Shown piece by piece: positions 27,006-35,495 of a DNA stretch of 64,000 bases (positions are counted from its first letter, which is position 1; each line of letters opens with the position of its first letter). Source of the DNA: Streptomyces fumanus (GTDB lineage: Bacteria; Actinomycetota; Actinomycetes; Streptomycetales; Streptomycetaceae); assembly GCF_014655295.1 (NCBI RefSeq), contig NZ_BNBI01000002.1:496001-560000 (forward strand). The letters run 5' to 3'. The notes under the pieces are model-generated. The model had not been told where the DNA came from and did no database searches. It worked only from the letters and a program-made list of their open reading frames with translations. The translations under genes were made by a program, and so were the position numbers.

Positions 27006-27602
27006 GCGGCCAAGGCTACCGGTGCGAGGTGACGGCGTTCGACTCCCTATTGCCGGGCGCCGGTCAAGCCGGTTCGTCCCATTCGCCGGAACGGTGGAGG
27101 ATTCGGCGGGGGATTGACCCGATTCCCTTGTGCGGAAGGGGACTTGGGGGCGCGCCGTCCACAGGAATCCACAGTCGCGGAAAGTTATCCACAGGCTGTG
27201 CGAAAGATCTGTGGACTGCCGAAACGATCATTCCGAATCGGACATCCGGGGTGAACAATGGACGAAGAATTCTTCTCCCAAACCCGCCACGGGCCCACTT
27301 TCGAGTGGGAACGCGTCCCTCCGGAGGATGGCGGGCAAGAAACAGGTGGACGAGGGGTGACCTGGAGACCTGTGGACGAAGATGTGCCCTGTGGGCCGAT
27401 TTGTCGACTGGATGGCGGTTCGTTGTCGACTTGTCCCCAGGTCGAGAAGCGGACCTGTGGATAACTTCTGTGGATAACCAAAATCAGCAGATACGACGGT
27501 CGGATCCGCCGGAGCCATAGGACTCACCGGACCCATAGGACCCACCGGGCCCATAGGACCCACCAGCCCCACCGGACCCGTAGGTCTCGGTCACCCCGGC
27601 GG
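27006..27602. other. 597-bp spacer upstream of serS
   Basis: Low-GC for this chromosome in its middle part. It contains the DnaA-box cluster described separately and a short repeat CCCATAGGACCCACCGG in 3-4 copies at about 27511-27585 near the pheA end. No convincing gene is present; the overlapping short frames are repeat artefacts. The serS promoter must lie here. Confidence 0.7.
27155..27477. promoter_or_regulatory. DnaA-box cluster (3 perfect boxes plus several degenerate)
   Basis: Perfect TTATCCACA boxes lie at 27185-27193 (+), 27456-27464 (-) and 27469-27477 (-). The last two are 13 bp apart. One-mismatch boxes are at 27371-27379 (reverse TCGTCCACA) and 27431-27439 (TTGTCCCCA). Two-mismatch boxes are at 27155-27163, 27165-27173 and 27210-27218. 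The density far exceeds chance for GC-rich DNA. The segment could titrate DnaA or regulate serS; it does not look like oriC, since no dnaA/dnaN genes adjoin. Confidence 0.7.
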
Positions 27603-28535
27603 TCAGAACCGCCCGTCCTGGCACCGCGCGACCCAGTCCGCCGCCGCCACGAACTCCTCGTCGGACGTCCCCGGCAGCGTCGGACGCACCGCGGACGGCT
27701 CCACGCCCGCCCGCGGGTACGAACCGAGGAACCGCACCTGGAGGCAGATCCGCTTCAGCCCCGTCAGGGCCTCGGCCATCCGCCGGTCGGAGATGTGCCC
27801 CTCGGCGTCGACGCAGAAGCAGTAGTTGCCGATGCCCGCGCCGGTCGGCCGGGACTGGAGCAGCATCAGGTTGATGCCCCGGGTGGCGAACTCGCCCAGC
27901 AGGTCACGCAGCGCGCCGGGGTGGTCGTCGCGCTGCCACAGCACGACGGAGGTCTTGTCGGCACCGGTCGGCGCGGCCGGCCGGGCGGGCCGGCCCACCA
28001 GCACGAACCGGGTCTGGGCGTTCTCCGCGTCGTGGATGCCGGCCTCCAGCACCTCCAGTCCGTACCGCTCGGCGGCGAACTCACCGGCGAAGGCCGCGTC
28101 GTACCGGCCCTCCTGGACCAGCCGGGCGCCGTCCGCGTTGGAGGCGGCGGACTCCCAGACGACATCGGGGAGGTGGGTCCTGATCCAGTTGCGCACCTGC
28201 GGCTGGGCGACCGGGTGGGCGGTGACCGTCTTGATCTCCGACAGCTTGGTGCCGGGGCGGACCAGCAGCGCGAAGGTGATCGACAGCAGCACCTCGCGGT
28301 AGATCATCAGCGGCTGCCCGGCGACCAGCTCGTCGAGGGTGGTGGTGACGCCGCCCTCCACCGAGTTCTCGATCGGCACGAACGCTGCCTCGGCCTCGCC
28401 GCCGCGCACCGCGTCCAGCGCGGACTGCACGGACACGTACGGGACCAACTGGCGGGTCGCCGCCTCCGGAAGCGTCCGCAGGGCGACTTCGGTGAAGGTG
28501 CCTTCAGGGCCGAGATACGCGTAACTGGCTGGCAT
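27603..28535 (-). CDS. pheA: Prephenate dehydratase
   Basis: A 310-aa protein. The catalytic domain (about 1-185) has AYLGPEGTFTE at the N-terminus and the FVPIENSVEGGVTTTLD segment; the conserved ARF-type motif appears as NAQTRFVLVG. A C-terminal ACT domain (about 200-280, KTSVVLWQRDDHPGALRDLL and ESRP-like LQSRPTG) binds phenylalanine for feedback inhibition. It converts prephenate to phenylpyruvate. It is a monofunctional enzyme without a chorismate mutase domain, as is usual in actinobacteria. The ATG lies at 28535. Confidence 0.96.
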   Translation of the reverse strand: MPASYAYLGPEGTFTEVALRTLPEAATRQLVPYVSVQSALDAVRGGEAEAAFVPIENSVEGGVTTTLDELVAGQPLMIYREVLLSITFALLVRPGTKLSEIKTVTAHPVAQPQVRNWIRTHLPDVVWESAASNADGARLVQEGRYDAAFAGEFAAERYGLEVLEAGIHDAENAQTRFVLVGRPARPAAPTGADKTSVVLWQRDDHPGALRDLLGEFATRGINLMLLQSRPTGAGIGNYCFCVDAEGHISDRRMAEALTGLKRICLQVRFLGSYPRAGVEPSAVRPTLPGTSDEEFVAAADWVARCQDGRF

Positions 28536-28587
28536 GGCCTCACCCTAATGCGCCGTACGCGCCCCTCGTACCGGGATCCGCCGGGGC

Positions 28588-29898
28588 TCACCCCTCCAGC
28601 AGGCGCTGCCCCACGTACTCGCCCTCGGCCGCCCCGCCCGGCACCGCGAACAGCCCGCTCGCCTCGTGCCGGACGAACGCCGACAGGGCGTCCCCGCGAT
28701 CCAGCTTGCGCTGCACCGGCACGAAGCCGCGCAGCGGATCGGCCTGCCAGCAGATGAACAGCAGCCCCGCGTCCGGGACCCCGTCCGCGTCGAAGCCGTC
28801 GTGGTACGAGAAGGGCCGGCGGAGCATCGCCGCGCCGCCGTTCTGGTCGGGGCGGGTGATGCGGGCGTGCGCGTTGATCGGCACGACCAGGTTCCCGTCC
28901 CGGTCGGTCTTCTCCAGGTCCATCTCGGTCGTCTCGCCGCCTCCCGACAGCGGTGCCCCGTCCGCCTTCCGCCGCCCGATGACCCGCTCCTGCTCCGCGG
29001 ACGACAGCTCCTCCCAGTCGTCGAGCAGCATCCGGATCCGGCGTACGACGACATAGGAGCCGTTCGCCATCCACGCCGGGTCCTTCGCGCCGGACTCCGG
29101 CACCCAGATCCGCTGCTCGAAGTCGGTGTCGGAGGGCTTGGGGTTGCGGGTGCCGTCGACCTGGCCCATCAGGTTCCGGGCCGTCATCGGGTGGGCGGTG
29201 GCGCCCGGCGACCGGTTGAAGCCGTTCATCTGCCAGCGGACCCGGGCGGCCGACCCGGCGTCCTTCTGGATCGCGCGCAGCGCGTGGAAGGCGACCAGCG
29301 CGTCGTCCGCGCCGATCTGCACCCACAGATCGCCGTTGCTGCGCGCCTTGTCGAGACGGTCGGAGGAGAAGTCGGGCAGCGGATCGAGGGCGACCGGCCG
29401 CTGCTTCTCCAGCCCGGTCCGGGCGAAGAAGCTGTGGCCGAACCCGAAGGTGACGGTCAGCGAGGACGGCCCCGCGTCCCGGGCCACGTCCGTGTCACCG
29501 GCACCGGCCGGTTCGCCCGCCATCAGCCGCCGGGCCGTGTCCGACCAGCGGCGCAGCAGCGCGGCGGCCTCTTTCCGCCCGGCGCCCGGCGCCAGGTCGA
29601 AGGCGACGAGATGGCCGCGGGCCTGCATCGGCGTGATGATGCCGGGCTGATGTTTCCCGTGAAACATCACCCGGCCCTCGCCCAGCGAGGTCAGCGGCGT
29701 GGCCCCGGCGGGCGCGGCGGCGTACCCCGCGGCGCCGCCCGCCGCGCCGAGCACGAGCCCGGTGGCACCGGCGGTACCGAGCAGCTTCCGCCGCGAGATG
29801 CCGCCCGCGGCGCCGGGCCGGGCCGTCCCGGCGGCGGGGGCCTCGCGGGAGTCGGGGGCGCCGGAAGCGGGGGCCTGCGGAAGGGTCTGGTCAGCCAT
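28588..29898 (-). CDS. Tat-exported DyP-type haem peroxidase (DtpA/EfeB-like)
   Basis: A 436-aa protein with a twin-arginine signal (ISRRKLLGTAGATGLVLGAA, about 35-60). The DyP motif GxxDG is present as GQVDGTRNPKPSD, with the catalytic distal Asp, followed by the C-terminal region with a candidate proximal His. It oxidises substrates with H2O2 outside the membrane. It begins 9 bp after the CopCD gene stop, in the copper operon, as for DtpA of S. lividans, which is linked to copper-dependent morphogenesis. Codons near residue 80 (MFHGKH) are made from a near-parS sequence. Confidence 0.93.
   Translation of the reverse strand: MADQTLPQAPASGAPDSREAPAAGTARPGAAGGISRRKLLGTAGATGLVLGAAGGAAGYAAAPAGATPLTSLGEGRVMFHGKHQPGIITPMQARGHLVAFDLAPGAGRKEAAALLRRWSDTARRLMAGEPAGAGDTDVARDAGPSSLTVTFGFGHSFFARTGLEKQRPVALDPLPDFSSDRLDKARSNGDLWVQIGADDALVAFHALRAIQKDAGSAARVRWQMNGFNRSPGATAHPMTARNLMGQVDGTRNPKPSDTDFEQRIWVPESGAKDPAWMANGSYVVVRRIRMLLDDWEELSSAEQERVIGRRKADGAPLSGGGETTEMDLEKTDRDGNLVVPINAHARITRPDQNGGAAMLRRPFSYHDGFDADGVPDAGLLFICWQADPLRGFVPVQRKLDRGDALSAFVRHEASGLFAVPGGAAEGEYVGQRLLEG
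29652..29665. promoter_or_regulatory. Degenerate parS-like site (one mismatch)
   Basis: GTTTCCCGTGAAAC differs from parS at one central position, breaking the palindrome. It lies inside the DyP peroxidase gene. ParB binding may be weak or absent. Confidence 0.5.
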
Positions 29899-29906
29899 GG
29901 TGCGGT

Positions 29907-31910
29907 TCAGCCGATCTGCGTGTTCTTGGAGACGGTCACCTGGTCGATGTCGGAGGTCCGTACCGTCGCGGCGACCTCCCAGTCACCGGCCATGGGCAAC
30001 TGGACGCCGCTCGCCGACCAGTGTCCCGTGGTGATGTGGTCGGGGGCGACGGAGAGCGGCCCGATGTCCTTGGCCTTCAGGGTGAAGGCCAGCTTCAGCT
30101 CGGGGATGTCGACGGCACGGCCGTCCGGGGACTCGACGAAGACGTGCACGCTGTTGGCGCCCACGCGAGCGGGGTCGAGTTCGATCCGTACGACGCCCTT
30201 GCCGTCCTTGCCGCCGGTGTCGAAGGGCAGGTCCAGGGTGACCGCCCCGGAGGCCGAGGCGTCGCCCGAGGCGGCGGAGGACGAGGTGGCGGCCCGTGCC
30301 TCCTGCTCCGTACGCCCCGGTTCGGTCTGGGTCAGGACGGTGGTGACGGCCAGCAGGACCACGGCGACGCCCGCCTCGGCGAGCACGGAGCGGCGCAGTC
30401 CGGAGCGCCGCGGGTCGGCGTCCCGCAGCTTCTTCTGCCGCGCGGCATCCACCGCGGCCCGCTGCCGCGCGAGCTGAGCGGCCCGCGTGGCGTCTCCGAC
30501 GGTTCCGGAGCGACCCGCGCTTTCGGAGGCACTCGCGCCTTCGGAGCCGTCCGCTCCTTCGGAAGCCCCTGTCCCCCCGGGGGCACCCGCTCTGCCGGAG
30601 CCGTCCGCTCCTTCGGAAGCCCCTGCTTCTCCCGACACGCCCGCCATCTCGACGGAATCCGCCCGGGAACCCTCCCCGGCCCCCGCCACCAACCGCCCCG
30701 TCCACCGCCGAGAAAAATACGCGACGCCCACCAGCACCCCCACCAGCACGATCTTGGCCAGCAGCAACTGCCCGTACCGCGTGTCGGTGAACGCCGACCA
30801 GGAGCCCAGTTGCCGCCAGGACTGGTAGGCGCCGGTCACCACCAGCGCGACCACGCTGGCGAAGGCGACCTGCGAGAAGCGGCGTACGGCGGAGGCGTCC
30901 ACCGGTGTCGCCGCGGGCGCCCGGTACAGCGCGGCCAGCAGTGTGGTGAGCCCGCCGAGCCAGGCGGCGACGGCCAGCAGGTGGAGCACGTCGACCGGCA
31001 TGGCCAGGCCCGCCTGGAGCCCGACCGAGGCGTGCTCGGACATCGCCCAGGTCGCGGCGAGCCCCACCGCCACCACGGTCCCGCCGACGGCGAGCCCGAA
31101 GGTGAGGTCCCGCTTCTCGTCGTCCTCCCGCTTGTCGTACGCCCCGAACAGCACCGCGACGAACAGCGCCGCCGCGGCGAGCAGCAGCAGCCGGGAGACC
31201 AGCGCCGCGCCCGTCTTGGTCTGGAGGACCTCGCCGAGCAGGCCCAGGTCGAAGATGTCGGCGACCTCGCCGGACCCGGTGTAGGAGCCGCGCAGCAGCA
31301 GCAGGGCGAGGGTGGCGGCGGTGAGCGCCAGCCACCCGGAGACCACCACCCGCTGCACGGTCCGTATCCCCGAGCCGCGCGGCCAGCAGGCGAGCACGAA
31401 GGCCGCGCCGCCGACCAGCACCACGAACCCGGCGTAGGCCACGTACCGCGCGAGGCCGTAGAGCCCGTCGACCAGCCCGCCGCCCCCGGTCTGGTCGCCG
31501 ACCGCGACGGAGGTCTCGGAGGGGGCGCCGATGGAGAAGGCGAAGGCGCCGGAGACGGGGTGGCTGTCGGCGGAGACCACCTGGTAGGTCACGGTGTAGG
31601 TGCCGTCGGGCAGCCCGGAGTGGAGTGCCACGCCGTACGTGGTGCCGCTGACGTTCTCCGGGTCGCCCCGGTCGACGCGCCGGCCCTCGGGGTCGAGGAC
31701 GCGCAGCGAGTCGTCGTCCAGGGAGACCGATTCGGAGAAGGTGAGCGAGACCCGGGCCGGGGCCCGGTCGACCACCGCCCCCTGCTGCGGATCGCTGCCG
31801 GTCAGCGCGGCGTGCGCGGCGGCGGGGCCGGCGGCGGCGAACAGCGCGCAGACCGCTGCCAGGAGCAGCAGTACCAGCGTGCGGGCCCGTGGGGCGGCGG
31901 TCTGCGTCAA
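29907..31910 (-). CDS. CopC-CopD copper resistance/import fusion protein with extra C-terminal domain
   Basis: A 667-aa protein. After a signal peptide, CopC begins with AAAHAALTGSDP, whose first His is the expected Cu(II) ligand at the mature N-terminus. It ends with ADSHPVSGAFAFS, followed by the CopD membrane domain (about eight helices, residues 140-400). A low-complexity Gly/Ala/Ser/Glu linker (about 410-470), one further helix (about 510-530) and a YtkA/FixH-like beta domain complete the protein. The start is a rare TTG with AGGGG 7 nt upstream. It probably moves copper across the membrane in concert with the PCuAC and Sco proteins encoded upstream. Confidence 0.9.
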   Translation of the reverse strand: MTQTAAPRARTLVLLLLAAVCALFAAAGPAAAHAALTGSDPQQGAVVDRAPARVSLTFSESVSLDDDSLRVLDPEGRRVDRGDPENVSGTTYGVALHSGLPDGTYTVTYQVVSADSHPVSGAFAFSIGAPSETSVAVGDQTGGGGLVDGLYGLARYVAYAGFVVLVGGAAFVLACWPRGSGIRTVQRVVVSGWLALTAATLALLLLRGSYTGSGEVADIFDLGLLGEVLQTKTGAALVSRLLLLAAAALFVAVLFGAYDKREDDEKRDLTFGLAVGGTVVAVGLAATWAMSEHASVGLQAGLAMPVDVLHLLAVAAWLGGLTTLLAALYRAPAATPVDASAVRRFSQVAFASVVALVVTGAYQSWRQLGSWSAFTDTRYGQLLLAKIVLVGVLVGVAYFSRRWTGRLVAGAGEGSRADSVEMAGVSGEAGASEGADGSGRAGAPGGTGASEGADGSEGASASESAGRSGTVGDATRAAQLARQRAAVDAARQKKLRDADPRRSGLRRSVLAEAGVAVVLLAVTTVLTQTEPGRTEQEARAATSSSAASGDASASGAVTLDLPFDTGGKDGKGVVRIELDPARVGANSVHVFVESPDGRAVDIPELKLAFTLKAKDIGPLSVAPDHITTGHWSASGVQLPMAGDWEVAATVRTSDIDQVTVSKNTQIG

Positions 31911-31925
31911 GGTTGGTCCCCTCCC

Positions 31926-32396
31926 TCAGTGCCCGGCGGACGGCCGGTACGTGGCCGGCTTCACCGGCATCGCGACCGTGACGGGGTCGGAGCCGGTGAA
32001 GTGGAGTGCGACGGAGACCGTCTCACCCTGCTTCGGCCGCTGCTTCAGCTTGTCGAACATCAGGTGGTTGCCGCCGCTCTGCAGCACGAGCTCGCCGTGG
32101 GCGGGGACCGGCAGCCGGTCGACCTGGCGCATCGCCCCGTCGACCGTCTCGTGCACGGTGACCTCGCCGGCGTCGCTGGTCACCGAGGTCAGCTCGGCCG
32201 CGGCGCCGCCGTCGTTGGCGATGGTCAGGAACCCGGCCGCCATCGAGTCGGAGACCGGCTGCGGCATGTAGGCGCCGCTGACCGAGATCCGCGCGGCCGT
32301 CTTCCCCGCGTCCCCCGCCCCGGAGTCCTCCGAGCCGCACCCCGTGAGGACCAGCGCGCCGGTCAGCACCGCCGCGCACAGCACGGGGCCTCTCAC
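31926..32396 (-). CDS. PCuAC-type extracellular copper chaperone (lipoprotein)
   Basis: A 156-aa protein with a lipobox (LTGC at about 18-21). The DUF461/PCuAC copper-site residues are visible as a Met-rich AYMPQP near the start, HETV and the NHLMFDKLK segment, giving the H(M)x10Mx21HxM-like pattern. It delivers Cu(I) to cytochrome oxidase or other extracytoplasmic cuproproteins. The GTG start overlaps the stop of the Sco1 gene (GTGA). In S. lividans the homologue passes copper to Sco. Confidence 0.92.
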   Translation of the reverse strand: MRGPVLCAAVLTGALVLTGCGSEDSGAGDAGKTAARISVSGAYMPQPVSDSMAAGFLTIANDGGAAAELTSVTSDAGEVTVHETVDGAMRQVDRLPVPAHGELVLQSGGNHLMFDKLKQRPKQGETVSVALHFTGSDPVTVAMPVKPATYRPSAGH

Positions 32397-33046
32397 GGCT
32401 TCTCCCCCTTGATCAGCTTGGGCAGGTCGGCGGTGTAGTCGTCCACGGTGGCGTCCTCGCCGTAGAGCACGTATCCCGCGTCGGTCTTCGGGGAGAAGGC
32501 GATGACCTGGGTGCCGTGCGTGGAGACGACCTTGCCGTCCTTGTCCTTCTTCGGCGCCTCGATGGAGATGCCGAGCGTGCGGGCGCCGGCCTGGATGGTG
32601 TCGAAGTCCCCGGTCAGGCCGATGACCTGCGGGTCGATGCCCTTCAGCCAGGTGCCGAGGGCGGCGGGGGTGTCCCGCTCGGGGTCGGTGGTGACGAACA
32701 CCACGCGCAGTTCGTCCTGTTCGGCCTTGGGCAACTGCTTCTTCGCCACGGCGATGTTGTTCATCGTCAGCGGGCAGACGTCGGGGCAGTTGGTGTAGCC
32801 GAAGTAGATCAGCGTGGGCTTGCCCGCGGTCCGCTCGCGCAGGTCGTACTTCTCGCCCTGCGTGTCGGTGAGGACCAGGTCCGGCTTCTCGAACGGCTTG
32901 TCGAGGACGGTGGCGGCCTGCTGGGTGGCGGGGTCCTCGGAGACCACGGTGACCGGCCGGTCGGCGTCGTTGTCGCCGCCGCAGGCGGACAGGGTCAGGG
33001 AGGCGGCGGCGAGCAGGGCCGCCGCGGCGAACGTCTTCTTGCGCAT
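32393..33046 (-). CDS. Sco1/SenC-family copper chaperone (lipoprotein)
   Basis: A 217-aa lipoprotein (lipobox LSAC) with a thioredoxin-like fold. The copper motif CPDVC (CxxxC) lies at about residues 94-98 in GYTNCPDVCPLTM, and the third ligand His is in VSTHGTQVIAF. It is involved in CuA assembly of cytochrome c oxidase or thiol-redox control. The ATG at 33046 follows a GGACA-type weak site. It overlaps the downstream PCuAC gene by 4 bp. Confidence 0.94.
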   Translation of the reverse strand: MRKKTFAAAALLAAASLTLSACGGDNDADRPVTVVSEDPATQQAATVLDKPFEKPDLVLTDTQGEKYDLRERTAGKPTLIYFGYTNCPDVCPLTMNNIAVAKKQLPKAEQDELRVVFVTTDPERDTPAALGTWLKGIDPQVIGLTGDFDTIQAGARTLGISIEAPKKDKDGKVVSTHGTQVIAFSPKTDAGYVLYGEDATVDDYTADLPKLIKGEKP

Positions 33047-33135
33047 AGAGAAATGTCCCAGTTGTGTGTGCACCGGCGCGCACCGGGGTCCCCCGGTCGG
33101 GGCGGGACCCCGGCGCGCGCCGGACGAGAGGTGCG

Positions 33136-33876
33136 TCAGGCGCCCGCGCGCCGACGCCCGGCCAACACGCCGTAGCCGATGCCCGCCGCCCCGACGACGA
33201 TGCCGACGATGCCCAGGACGCGGGCGGTGGTGTCGGTCCCACCGGAGGAGTCGTCGTCGGCCTCGGCGGCGGTGGTCTCGGCCGCCGCCGCGGTGTCGTC
33301 GTCGGCCGCCGCGCCGGCCGAGCCGCCGTGGGCGTCGTCCTCGGCGTCGGACAGGTGGAGCACGGGGGCCGGGTTCTCGGGCTCCTCCTGGCCCTCCTGC
33401 GGCACCTCGATCCAGCGCACGACCTCCTTGTTGGAGTACGTCTGGACCGCCTTGAACACCAGCTCGTCGGCGTCCTCGGGCAGCGCGCCGAGGGAGATCG
33501 GGAACTGCTGGAAGTACCCCGGGCGGATGCCGTCGCCGTCCGCCGTCCAGGTCACCTTGGTGACGGCCTTGGTGATCTTCTCGCCGTGCGACTCGATCGG
33601 CTTGTCCAGCGTGCCGACGGTGACCTTGGTGTCCCAGCCGTCGACCGCCTGCGGCATCACCGACGCCAGCGGGTGGTCGGCGGGCAGGGTGACCTCCAGC
33701 TTGGTGGTGGAGGCGTTGTCGCGCTCGTTGGGGACCTTGAAGTTGACCGTCGCGTAGCCGCCCTTGGCGGCCTCGCCCACCGGCTGCACGCTGACGTGCG
33801 CGAAGGCGGGGGAGGACAGGACCAGGACGGTGGCACCGGCGACGGCGCCGGCGGCGGCGATACGGGAAGCCTTCAT
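33136..33876 (-). CDS. YcnI-like (DUF1775) copper-associated membrane-anchored protein
   Basis: A 246-aa protein. A signal peptide ends in SPAFA, directly followed by HVSVQP, so the mature protein begins with a His that in YcnI proteins binds copper. The DUF1775 beta domain (about 27-175) includes the conserved Trp in VRWIE-like segments. An Asp/Ala/Glu-rich linker, one helix (VLGIVGIVVGAAGIGYGV) and an RRR tail provide sortase-independent anchoring. It is the first gene of the leftward copper cluster. Confidence 0.9.
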   Translation of the reverse strand: MKASRIAAAGAVAGATVLVLSSPAFAHVSVQPVGEAAKGGYATVNFKVPNERDNASTTKLEVTLPADHPLASVMPQAVDGWDTKVTVGTLDKPIESHGEKITKAVTKVTWTADGDGIRPGYFQQFPISLGALPEDADELVFKAVQTYSNKEVVRWIEVPQEGQEEPENPAPVLHLSDAEDDAHGGSAGAAADDDTAAAAETTAAEADDDSSGGTDTTARVLGIVGIVVGAAGIGYGVLAGRRRAGA

Positions 33877-34005
33877 GACAGAACACTCCGCTTCGATGAG
33901 TTCCGCGGACTCCGGTGGAGCCCGGTGAGGGGAAGACGCGCACACGCGCGTGCCGCACGACGGCGTCCCCCTCCACCGGTGCGGCGGAGCGGCGGGCGCG
34001 TCGTG

Positions 34006-34812
34006 TCAGGCGGCGAGGACGAGCGCGGCGGCGGGCGGTCCCCGCCGGATCACCGAGTGCTGGAGTGCGGTGGTACGCAGCCGTACCGGCGCGAGCGGGC
34101 CGGTGCGCGGCAGGCGCGCGACCGCCCCGGCGGCGTCCGGCAGCCCGGCGCACAGCACGCGCACCAGCGCCAGCGCGGCGCGCAGGGCGCGGACCAGCGC
34201 CCCCTCGGCGACCGTGTGCGCGGAGTGCGCCGACAGTTCGACGAGCCGGGCCAGGGCCAGGTCGCCGCGGCGCAGCAGCCAGCCGGTGGCGACGGCCGCG
34301 AGGAGGTGCCCGAGCAGCATGGGCAGGGACGGCAGCAGGGAGCCCAGCCCGTCCCCGCCGGAGGCCGCCGCGTCCGCGGGATGGTGCGTGTGGGTGCGGG
34401 GGGCGAGCCGCGCGTCGGTGAGGATGCGCTGGGCCCGGGCGGGGCTGATCGCCGCCGCGGTGGTCCCGCACAACAGCTTCGCGGCCTGCTGGACCAGCGT
34501 CGCGTCGGCCTCCGTACCCGCGGCGGTGGCGGCGGCCGGCGTGCTTCCGTGCTGCCCCAGGCCGAACAGGGCGTGCAGCACCGTCTGCCCGGCCGCCAGC
34601 AGCGCCACGATCCCCGGCAGCGAACGCTCCCGTCCGGCGAGCGGCGCGGCGACCGCGATCACCCCGAGGAACCCGGCGCCCAGCGTCCACGCCGGGACTC
34701 CGGCGCAGGAGGCCAGCGAGTGCCCCGCCCCGGCCAGCACGACGCAGACCGCGGCGAACACCGCGGCCCGCAGCAACCGGAGGTCCTTCCCGGCGGGGTG
34801 GGGGGCAGTCAT
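34006..34812 (-). CDS. Polytopic membrane protein at the head of the copper cluster
   Basis: A 268-aa hydrophobic protein with about five to six helices and a His-containing loop (RTHTHHPADAA). No family recognised. It lies 129 bp upstream of the YcnI-like gene in the same orientation, so it may be part of the copper operon. The His-rich loop would fit metal handling, but this is inference. Confidence 0.75.
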   Translation of the reverse strand: MTAPHPAGKDLRLLRAAVFAAVCVVLAGAGHSLASCAGVPAWTLGAGFLGVIAVAAPLAGRERSLPGIVALLAAGQTVLHALFGLGQHGSTPAAATAAGTEADATLVQQAAKLLCGTTAAAISPARAQRILTDARLAPRTHTHHPADAAASGGDGLGSLLPSLPMLLGHLLAAVATGWLLRRGDLALARLVELSAHSAHTVAEGALVRALRAALALVRVLCAGLPDAAGAVARLPRTGPLAPVRLRTTALQHSVIRRGPPAAALVLAA

Positions 34813-35033
34813 GGCGGCCCCATCATCGCACCGGCCCCACCCGCCCCGTACGGCAGGTCCACAAGATGCCGTACGACCGGAAGGTCACCTTCTGTAGAGG
34901 ACCGTCCCTCATACACGGGGCACCACCGGGACGCATCCGCCGTATGGGCGGTCTCACGTCAACGCTGCGCTTACGGCCCGGCACACCGGGCAATACGTAA
35001 CGGTATGTCGAGCCGCGGCCGGGAGGCTGGAGC

Positions 35034-35480
35034 ATGAGCATCTGGTGGTCACTCCATCTGCGGCGCGAGGCCGCGAGCGTGCCGCTGGCCCGCCGCCTGC
35101 TGATCGGCACCATGGAGACCGCGGGCGTCGATCCCGACATCTCCTACGACCTCTCCGTCGCCCTCAGCGAGGCGTGCGCCAACGCCGTGGAGCACGGCGG
35201 GGACGGCGATCAGGGCGGCGCGGGCGAGGCGTACCGCGTCACCGCCTACCTCGACGGCGAGCGCTGCCGGATCGAGGTGACCGACACCGGGCCCGGCTTC
35301 CCCGGCGCCCCCGCGGTCCGCCCGGCGCCCGTGGACGCGGAGCACGGCCGGGGCCTGGGCCTGATCCGGGAACTGGCCGACCATGTGCACATCGGCACCG
35401 CGCCGGGCCGGCGCGGTGCCGTGGTGAGCTTCGACAAGATCCTCAAGTGGCGGGAGGACGCCCCGCTGGTGGCGGTGTGA
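35034..35480 (+). CDS. RsbW-like ATP-binding protein (anti-sigma factor kinase family)
   Basis: A 148-aa single-domain HATPase_c protein: N-box LSEACANAVEHGG (about 45-56), G1 box VTDTGPGFP and G2 box GRGLGLIRELAD. This is the Streptomyces RsbW/SpoIIAB-like family, whose members phosphorylate anti-anti-sigma factors or bind sigma factors. The ATG has GGAGG 6 nt upstream. No partner gene is adjacent. The 221-bp spacer between it and the divergent membrane-protein gene must contain its promoter. Confidence 0.9.
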   Translation: MSIWWSLHLRREAASVPLARRLLIGTMETAGVDPDISYDLSVALSEACANAVEHGGDGDQGGAGEAYRVTAYLDGERCRIEVTDTGPGFPGAPAVRPAPVDAEHGRGLGLIRELADHVHIGTAPGRRGAVVSFDKILKWREDAPLVAV

Positions 35481-35495
35481 ACTCCCGCGCGCCGC

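Noticed and set aside
27155-27477. A second chromosomal origin
   Set aside because: No dnaA, dnaN or long AT-rich unwinding region adjoins; the number of perfect boxes is far below a Streptomyces oriC.
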